Positions 56,717-64,000 of a stretch of DNA of 64,000 nucleotides are shown here, in pieces; the stretch's first letter is position 1, and every line of letters starts with the position of its first letter. Location of the stretch: positions 620,001 to 684,000 of the forward strand of contig JAAVVG010000009.1 of the NCBI GenBank assembly GCA_012976225.1. The letters run 5' to 3'. This stretch comes from Golubevia sp. BC0850. Its lineage: Eukaryota > Basidiomycota > Exobasidiomycetes > Golubeviales > Golubeviaceae. The notes beneath the pieces were generated by a model that did not search any database, was not told where the DNA came from, and saw only the letters and a list, made by a program, of their open reading frames with translations. The position numbers and the translations under genes were made by a program.

Positions 56717-57642
56717 AATGGTAGACCATCATTCTTATGCCAAAGCTGCTTACAGATTCCGTTCTCTCATTCAATCTAAACATCAAGAAAAGGTCAAGAT
56801 GAACGAAAATGCAACCCTGACTCCTCAAGATGTATTGGATCTGGTTCATTCAGCTGAGATTCTCTCTCCTTGGAGGCCATGGTTCTCCAAACACGTTTCT
56901 GCTGGTGACAAACAAGAATCGGAGGAGAGCAGAAAACAGTCTAGGATTCTAGAAAAGGTGATTTTGACAGGAGTGAAACTAAAGGAGAGATAGTTGATGA
57001 AATAGAGAAGGAGAAGTTCTCGAAAAAGAATTATTTCCTTGCAGAACCAGATAGTGGAAACAAACGTGATTTATAATATGAAGGAAATGGTCCCCTTCCG
57101 ATTCTTTGAGCTATTCTAAACTTTTCTGACTTTTGTGGTTTGTTCTTTTGGACTAGAAGTTGCTAGTTCAGACTCGAGCCTCAATCTCAAAGTCCAAGCT
57201 CGGTCACTGAAGTTTCTATACCATCGAAAAGCGCGAAGTTTCTCCAAGTCGTTTTCCTTAGCCATCATTTCCGAGGCATCAAGCTCTTGTCGATCCTATA
57301 GTACGGCCAAAGACTGACAAAGAACTCCATCGAATGGCTCACAAACTCTGTCATTGGTCCAACTGCTTTTTTTTAAGTACGAATCGTGAGGCTTTGAGAA
57401 GCGGATAGAACTTGAAGTTCTGCTTGGGCTCATTGGGAAGGTCTGTGACTCTAGATTGAAGCGAGGGGAACGAGAGAAGATGACTATACCAGGCAAATCT
57501 ATACCCAACCGTTATCGCGCAGCAATCATCAAAATTAAAGTCTTCAAAAAGATTGGATTACTTTTGCAGTACAGAAGAAGAAAATTGAAGAACGATGAGT
57601 GCTGAGCTTGCTAATTGCTACCTTTGAGACTTTTCTCTTCCT
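56717..57642. other. 3' region after the F-box gene, convergent
   Basis: Up to 56993 a frame overlapping the last F-box exon is open and may be its true C-terminus. From 57000 to 57642 no gene or repeat was recognised; it should hold the two 3' ends. Confidence 0.45.
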
Positions 57643-60600
57643 TCAAACTCTCTTTGCATAATTTCCCCACTCCAAAACCTCTTCATCTTCCTCATCCTCT
57701 GCTTTCCCATTGCCGGCTTTTGAAGTGCCCCCTCTTCCGACCAGCTCTCCCAAGTCTTCCTCCGATTCTTGTTGACTTATCTTTGAGGTTGACTTCTTGG
57801 ATGGAGAGTGAGATCTAGCTTTCTTCATCTTTGTCGAGTCAGCCCCAATTGGATTCATTGAAGCCAGGTCTTGATTGTTAGCAAACCAATTGAAAGCACC
57901 AGAGGCCAAACCTCCAAAAGCTCCGTCAGATAGACCGTCCTTCTGAGTTTGACCTTCTTCTTCGTCAACCCATTCCTCCTCTTCCTTTGGCTTTCCTTTC
58001 CCATTCTCTTTCTCTTCAGCTAAGAATTCTTCGTTCCCTCTGAATTCTCTTTGAGCTTGATAGTCTTGTCCAACATTTCTGGTTTGTACTCCGTGAAATT
58101 GTTTGGAGAGTCGAACCTGTTCTTCTCCCTCGTTGAAACCTTTACTAATCTCGATTACTCCATCATTCTCGGCTCTTGTGAGGAAATCTAAGAATTCGTC
58201 TTTGTTTTTGACTCTCATTATCTTAATTTCTGAACTTGGAAGTTTCAATAAGGACTTGTGAAGAAAACTTGGCACCACGAAATTACGAGAAAGTAGAAGT
58301 TGATTGTTGAGTAGATTGACGAGAGGCAGCAATGACTTTCTAATTGGTAAATTGGATGGTTTGTGAGTGACGATAGGATCAACCAACTTCTCTTCAGTTG
58401 CATCAGCTTTGGAATCACCGAAGAGGGTCTTCTTGAAAGCCTTCTTGATGGGCGAAGAGCTTCTCTTTGGTTTCTCTTCGGGTAAAGTTGCAGTTGTAGT
58501 GTCTTCCATTCTCTCAGCACCTTTGGTTGGCACTCCAGTGTAAGCTCTCTTGAACTTCTCTCTTAGAACCACGATTTCTCGACCTTTGATTGCCGAGTCG
58601 TTCTCGTTCTCGTTCTCGTTTTCTCCTTCTTCCTTCGCTTTACCCTTCCCTTTGTCCTTTCCATCACTTTCAAGGAATTTCGACAGTTTCTTCTCTTTGA
58701 TTTTTAATCTTAATCGAGCCACTCCCTGCTCTTCCGCTACTTTCATAAATTCTTGGAAATCATTGACACCCGAAGCTGAATAAGAATCGAAGACGTTCTG
58801 CTGTTTGAGGTAAGCTAAAGATTTCTGAACTTTTGAAGCTCTGGCAATCGGGTCCTCTGAAACTGAGCTCGAATTCGTCGAGTTGGAACTACCTGTCGAA
58901 GATTCGGAGTAGTCGCTAGCCAATTGCTTCATGATTTCGAATAACGGATAGAATCTATCTACAGGCATCGTCAACTTCCCATTCCAGGGCTCATCCCGAA
59001 GGAAAGGTTTGACGGTTAGAGTTGTTGAAGCTGCAGTTGATGGAAGAACGTCTCCGTTCTTGGTTTTCTGGCTGCTTGCGACTTCCTTCTTTGCGTCTTC
59101 AGAGTTTCCTCCGGATAACAAAGAGGTCGACCCATTCTCTTTCGAGACGGGTGCTTTGCTCGAAGCTCCTGTTTGTTGAGTGATAGATTCCTTGACAGCG
59201 TTGGCTGCCGTTACCGTGACCGCTCTTGGGACTAGCCTTACATCTTCTTGCTTCTTCGACTGCTCGAGTCTTTCCTTCTCCTTCTGAACGAATATCCTAT
59301 GTTCTTTCTCCCTCTGAACTTTTCCATTTTGAATCTCTAGCTGTTTCCTATCTTGCTCTTCTTTCTTCTTCATCTCTTCTGGAAGAGCGACCCATTCTGT
59401 TCCTACTCTACCCTCGTGAATTCCCAGAACAACAGCTCCTGAGAGCTCAGCAGCTTGAGCGTAATCAGCCCATCTAGAGGCTCCGATGTCTTTGTAGACT
59501 TTTTTAGATAGTCTTTCACAGACCATCGATCTAAGAGGGAATGCCTCACCTTCTCGAGCCAAACCTCTCAGTAGATTGGTGAGAGGTTGGAAGAGGTCAG
59601 GAGACATCGTTTGAGAAGTTGGAGGTTGAGGGCGATCGAGTTGGGTCTGTTGTTGCTTCTTGTAAGAGACGAAAGTAGATGGATATGATTGATACTGAGG
59701 ATATGTGTGTTGAGTTGGTTTCTGAGGCGTTTGAATCACTGATTTCTTGATAGGGCTGCTGTTAGACTCTCTGGAGTTCAGATTTGAGTTCTTGATTCCG
59801 TTGTTTGTAGGTTTGTCTTCGTAACTCCTTCCGATTGAATCCTTCTGGATTCCTAGCACGTCTCTCCTCCAGCTAAGTACTAAATGAGCAGAAGCTTGAA
59901 GGATCGGTGGAGCTCCCACCGGAGGCGTAACGAGTAGAATCTCATATCCTCGATTCCTCAGGACTCCCAGTGGGTAGGCAAAGTCTCGGTCTCCTGAGAT
60001 GAGTACGATCCGGTACGGCGGTGGGTGATCAATAGCATGGGCTAGTAGATCAGAGATGATCATGAAATCTGCTACGTCCTTTCGTCCACTGCGGGAGGGG
60101 GAGGAGAGGCGTCAACTGGGGCAGAACTCTAGGTGTTTGGATCGATCTGGTGGTCAAGAACAAAGGCACCATTTGATATCAAACGCTAGGTCGAAGACTT
60201 ACGATTTGGGAGCTGAAGGAGTGAAGGAAGTGGAGTGGGAGTAGAGAAAGGTCAGCATTGCAAAAGTGGACATGAGCTCCTTCTCGCTCTTCCCTGACAG
60301 CTGTTTGGCAGTTGTAAAAGTCTCTCAATTGAATTTTCTGTCAATCCCAAGCGGCCTGAGCCTCTGCATCCCTTCTGATGTTGTGAGAGCTCTTCAGACC
60401 TCTGCGCTTCCCCCTCTTCTACCTCTTCTCAGCTTCTGCTTTAACCCTACTCACTATCTATCAAACTGATCCCACAACCTTGTAGTTCACTTCTCAAGTT
60501 GACTTGTTCTCTGCTTAAGGGAGCCGAATTCTCTGCACTCAGCTCGAGATAAGCTTTGAAGGTGAGAATCGGATTCTCATTGCCATTGACATCAGCGACT

Positions 60601-60902
60601 GAGTTGTGAGTTGCTAATTGGACTGCCTTCCTGATAGCTAGAGCTATGTCTCTACCACTGGAAGAGGTCGGAGGAGCGCAGTTGTCAACGTCCCAGAAGA
60701 TGGCGATCGGCTTACGAACTGAAGGTAGAGATGGAAGAGCTTTGGAATCTGAGTCCTTCGTTGAGCTGGGAGGAGGTGCGATAGGCTTGAAGTATTGAAT
60801 CCATTTGGGAGAAAGGAAAAGTAGTAGAGATGACCCAGTCAATAGAATCAGGATTGAGGCAGGCCGATTGAGAAAAGGATTGAACCAAGGAGAGAATGAC
60901 AT
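57643..60902 (-). CDS. Membrane-anchored NYN-domain protein with LOTUS-like domains
   Basis: Three exons (60455-60902, a 10-base microexon 60203-60212, 57643-60088) join in phase to 967 residues. A hydrophobic segment at about 18-33 (ILILLTGSSLLLFLSP) could anchor it. The NYN (PIN-like) nuclease domain follows: PIAIFWDVDNCAPP with its Asp pair, GISLIDTPKSGRKDVADFMI across the microexon, then RIVLISGDRDFAYPLGVLR. All acidic residues typical of the fold are present. After this come a LOTUS/OST-HTH-like module at about residues 330-400 (FQPLTNLLRGLAREGEAFPL; GIHEGRVGTEWVALP) and one or two weaker repeats, with charged coiled stretches between. NYN-LOTUS proteins such as MARF1 and fungal relatives bind RNA and can cut it. 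The exact role is unknown. Confidence 0.8.
60203..60212 (-). other. 10-base microexon of the NYN gene
   Basis: CTCCCAAATC lies between the acceptor CTCCTTCAG and the donor GTAAGT. It joins GATA to TGGACGA, restoring the frame and the family motif DTPKSGRKD. The flanking introns are 242 and 114 bases. Confidence 0.85.
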
Positions 60903-61133
60903 GGTGGAGGGGAGGGAAAGCTCGACTCTCTTTAAACCCTACAAACGTCTGACTTGAACTTGCTCTTGACCGTTTGTAGGTGCCTTGGGAACTGGAAACT
61001 CGAGACCTAGATTTGAGTCGACGAGGAGGGTTGAAGCGATGAACTGTTGAGAGGAAGGTTTTCCCAAGGGAGATGGGGAACAACACGAGCTCGCGTTTAC
61101 AAGGCCCTTTCTTTTCTTTTGTGGTCTGATGAT
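60903..61133. promoter_or_regulatory. Promoter region of the NYN gene
   Basis: 231 bases between the 3' end of the OB-fold gene and the NYN start. It should contain the NYN promoter and the neighbour's 3' end. Confidence 0.4.
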
Positions 61134-62432
61134 TTACAATTGCTTCCCTCCCAAAGTGGTCCCTACCAATGCAAATTTCCGAAGTCCCTGATGCTCAAAC
61201 ATTTTGATACCTAAATCCAAGGCAGGCGGGACTTTCATTCTTTCCCCTTGCAATCGCTTCTCTCCAGCTTCGTCATTCGATGGGTTCAGCTGAGCTATCT
61301 CCGATTTGAGAGAACTAGTCGGAAGAATTCTGTTCAGCCGGCGACGGAATTTTGCTAGTTGGGAGAGGCTGTCTTGTGAGTAGATGGTTTTGACGTCAAG
61401 GCCAGAAAAGAATTCGGTCTGAAGGAAGCAAGGAAGAGGAGAATCTCAGTTTGAAAACTCAAAATTTCCAGGTTCAATTTCAATCTAATTCTATTCATTC
61501 TTTGAACTCACAGCTCCTGATCCCCAACCCAAGACTACCAACTTGTCCGAAGTGTGGCCTTGAGTCTGCGCCTCATCTTCTACCAGAAGACTAAATTTCC
61601 AGGCACATTCCAGATTCACCTTCTCTGAATCACCACACCTACTACAAAATCTCTGCTTTCGATCCAGTCTGAGGAGATTTGAAGGAAGCAAAGGACGTGA
61701 GAAGCCACCGGAGGATTTGTGCGTTGAGAACAACTCACTTTATCTGACAATTCTTACAACACGCTTCTATCCATTCAGTGGTATCCGAGGGTCTGAATTC
61801 TACAATTCTTCCTCTGATATGAACCATAGGAGATGAGGAGACCCTTGTCAAGTCCAAGAGCTCAGAGACAGGTCTGATCCTCAGATGAGAAGCCCTACAT
61901 CTAACCAAGCTTCCGTTCCCAGTTCCACTTCTACTAGTCCTTTCACTCTTTTTGGTAGCATTTTCGGTGGAATGAGTCTTGTTTCGCTTGGCGACGGAAA
62001 GTGAGGGCGAAGAGAGGTCGAATGGAGTGGAAGAGATCGGTTGCTTGGAGGTCGGTAGCTTAGAGACGTTTGCTGTATAAAGAAATAGGAGAAAATTGAT
62101 CTGGTTTTAACAGGGATTCAAAACAGAAGCAAAGAAGAAGGTGTGGTTGAAAAGAAAGCGAATCTCTTCTTACCTGTTGTGTCAGCCAAACTCGACGGTG
62201 GTTCCTTCCTTACTTTCTGCCCGGGTTCAGGTAAAGTGGCATCCAAGATAGAGGTACTGGAAGTAGGCTCAGCTGCTTTTGTGGGTCGTTCTTCGTTCGT
62301 TATTGTGGCTTTGTTTGAGCTGGGGCTGTGGATTTTGGCCGTGTTTGAAGCTTCTGCAGAAGAGGTTGGGCTTGAGAACCTGGGTCGCTTACGAGTGGAA
62401 AGTTTCTGTTTGTGACTGGAGTTCGAATTCAT
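61134..62432 (-). CDS. Short OB-fold/zinc-ribbon protein (POT1- or RPA-C-like)
   Basis: Four exons (62174-62432, 61739-62072, 61512-61668, 61134-61418) join in phase to 344 residues. The first about 140 residues are basic, Ser/Thr-rich and disordered. The ordered part starts CRASHLRIRPVSELLDLTRV and MVHIRGRIVEFRPSD, then a zinc-ribbon pair, ACCKNCQIK and FCSRCGDSEK, and ECAWKFSLLVEDEAQTQGHT, DKLVVLGWGSGATEFFSGL. This order (OB strand, CxxC pair, OB strands, helix) is that of the zinc-bearing OB fold at the C-terminus of POT1 and of RPA70. The usual N-terminal DNA-binding OB folds are absent in this model. It could be a telomere or ssDNA protein fragment family, or a partner protein; the call is tentative. 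It is divergent from an unresolved gene. Confidence 0.55.
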
Positions 62433-62618
62433 TTGAGGATGAGGAAGAAGAGGAAAAGACGATTTTGTTGTTTCGACCCTTCGTAGCATCAGAAAGACGC
62501 GTGCCAAAACACGTGCTGAACGCTGAACTGCTGAAGAAGAATCTTCTCTTCTATCTTCTTTTGATTCTTTTCCAATTCTTCTCTTCTGTACACTCTCCTT
62601 TTGCCCTCCAACAGCAAC

Positions 62619-63250
62619 ATGAAGGACAAACAAGACGCTACCATCCAAGCTGGTCACCTCAGGCCTCCGCCTTCTCTCTTCTATGATCTCTCCACTCCAC
62701 AACTCGCTCTCTCCGCAGGTTTCTCTCACGAATGGAGGAGGACCCTCCTCTCAGACTCCACCATCAACCAAACACTACATCTTACTGGATTCTACGAGCC
62801 CCTGGACGATTGGGAACTCATCAAAGCAGATTGTCCCATCCTCGAAACGAAATCCACCTCGATCTCTCGGTGCCCTGGAACGCGTCCGACATGGCCTCTA
62901 GCAATCTTCCTCTAGTCGAACTTACCGCCAAAGACAATCTAAGATCTGCGTCTCCGAGATGCCTCCAGCTCCTCACAGCCAATCGCTCTCACGACCAAGG
63001 GGAAAGTCGACACTCTTTCGATCGAGGCTAGATTGTCAGATTCTAACGATGATCTGTTCGGGGAGGAGAACGGTCCAATGGAGCAACGGAGAATGCGCAT
63101 CGCTGTTCAAGTGGATATCTCCAAGAAGCTTCGTTCACATTGGATCTTCAGAAGAGCTATTGTATGTACTTCAAGATCAAAGAAAGTTTTTTGAGAAAAA
63201 GTTCAAGGCTTTGTATCGATCCAAATCTCAAGCTGGACATAGAGTCTAGG
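62619..63250 (+). CDS. Gene of unresolved reading frame
   Basis: An ATG at 62619 opens a frame that looks coding for about 75 residues (LFYDLSTPQLALSAGFSHEW; HLTGFYEPLDDWELIKADCP). After that the coding look moves to a second frame (NEIHLDLSVPWNASDMASS, LPLVELTAKDNL) and, near 62950, to a third (LTTKGKVDTLSIEARLSDSN, MRIAVQVDISKKLRSHWIF), which reaches a donor-like GTATGT at 63162. I could not find introns that explain the changes of frame. Either unusual short introns, sequence errors or decay of the gene are possible. The product family is not recognised. It is divergent from the OB-fold gene, with 186 bases between ATGs. Confidence 0.35.
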
Positions 63251-63342
63251 CCGAAATTCCTCTTCAGTTCACTTTCTTCTCGTTCTTGAGATACACGCTA
63301 CTTCAGGAAAGAGGGGCATTCAATCAGGATTCAGACTTTCAA

Positions 63343-64000
63343 TCAAACTTCGGGATCCTGATCTAATCTGAAACGTTTGATCCGCAGCAGTGGTTTCATG
63401 AAAGAATTGAAAAGAGTGATATCAGTCACTACTATAAATCGCTCAGAGAGAAAGGGGGGAGAACGAAGCTTAGGCTGAAGCATGATTTATCCAGTCAAAG
63501 ACTCACCTGCGTTTGTTGAAGTTGAAGTAGAGAAAGTGATTTCTTCCTCTTTATAGGAGTCTGGAATTGCTTGCAAGAGAAGATTGCTCGACTCTCTGGA
63601 CTTGGAAGAACCCGACAAATCCCCCCTTTTCAAACCTCCATCCTTGTAATTGTCGTCTGCTTCTTTTGATTTCTCTTCATCTTCTTGATTATTCTCCATT
63701 CCTTTTGAAGCTTTGGCTCTATGGTAGTACTTAACTCTAATTTCAATTGCTGATAAATGGAAGCATTCTTCCATGAAAGTGATGTCGATTCCGTCGCAAT
63801 TGGTCAAGACATTTTGTTCAGTCAGTTCTTGAACTTCAGTGATGCAATAGATGCAAGGGATCTCAGCCATACTTCCGAACCATTTGGGAGAGTATTCTGA
63901 GAGGGAACGGATAGAGTCAGACGAATCAAGAGTCTACTATGCAATGTTCCTGGCAAGAATTCACTTGGACTGAGCTGTCGATCTTTGGAGCCAGAGCTTG
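63343..64000 (-). CDS. Uncharacterised gene, 5' part beyond the window
   Basis: Exons at 63965-64000 (partial), 63507-63896 and 63343-63431 join in phase. The visible product is SGSKDRQLSPKYSPKWFGS, then AEIPCIYCITEVQELTEQNV and DITFMEECFHLSAIEIRVKY, an acidic Lys/Glu/Asp linker, and a last exon VVTDITLFNSFMKPLLRIKR. The donor of the middle exon (GCAG|GTGAGT) and the acceptor TTTATAG of the last exon fit phase 1. The start codon lies to the right of the window. The segment around WFGS and the Cys-containing strand could be part of a BAH-like or other chromatin-reader domain, but I do not recognise it with confidence. Confidence 0.5.

Noticed and set aside
56643-56993. Independent small gene after the F-box exons
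   Set aside because: It overlaps the last F-box exon and has no promoter space; it is better seen as an alternative end of the F-box gene.
1-64000. Transposons, old virus copies, CRISPR arrays, rRNA and tRNA genes
   Set aside because: No reverse transcriptase, integrase, transposase, capsid-like or terminal-repeat pattern, no spaced repeats and no convincing RNA gene were seen on either strand.

Overview
This is a gene-dense piece of fungal nuclear genome, most likely from a basidiomycete. About 27 protein genes sit in 64 kb. Most are split by short introns (roughly 70 to 250 bases) with GTGAGT or GTAAGT donors and pyrimidine-rich acceptors. The proteins are typically fungal: Ser/Asn/Gln-rich tails, a BRE4-like transporter, CPA1 with a leader peptide, SPP2, CWC24 and peroxisomal Lon. 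Base composition looks mid-range by eye. I cannot name the genus. No transposon, provirus, rRNA or tRNA was recognised. Exon models were made by hand, by matching donor, acceptor and reading-frame phase; the phase sums close for nearly all of them.

Layout. 1-5.4 kb: a Ser-rich acidic protein cut by the window edge, an unresolved small gene, a TRIC-like membrane protein and the splicing factor SPP2. 5.8-9.4 kb: a Cys-rich secreted protein, a small basic protein and a second secreted protein. 10.4-21.2 kb: a two-RRM protein, VPS36 (ESCRT-II) and TAPT1. 21.3-31 kb: a MetE-like enzyme, a protein with UIM-like repeats, an arrestin-like protein and the adaptin-binding protein IRC6/AAGAB. 31.5-41.2 kb: a Ser-rich protein, peroxisomal LONP2, a conserved unknown and CWC24. 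41.4-55.2 kb: a 13-exon FUSC/BRE4-type membrane protein, CPA1 with its leader peptide, the Golgi protein CASP/COY1 and the proteasome chaperone RPN14. 55.3-64 kb: an F-box gene with disturbed frame, a NYN-LOTUS RNase-like protein, a short OB-fold/zinc protein, an unresolved gene and a partial gene.

Many genes are head-to-head pairs with only about 90 to 240 bases between start codons. Several act in membrane traffic (VPS36, CASP, IRC6, arrestin). Two, SPP2 and CWC24, act at the same catalytic-activation step of the spliceosome. The most informative regulatory signal is an intron-split upstream ORF before CPA1. Its peptide matches the fungal arginine attenuator peptide, so arginine control of this gene by ribosome stalling is predicted.
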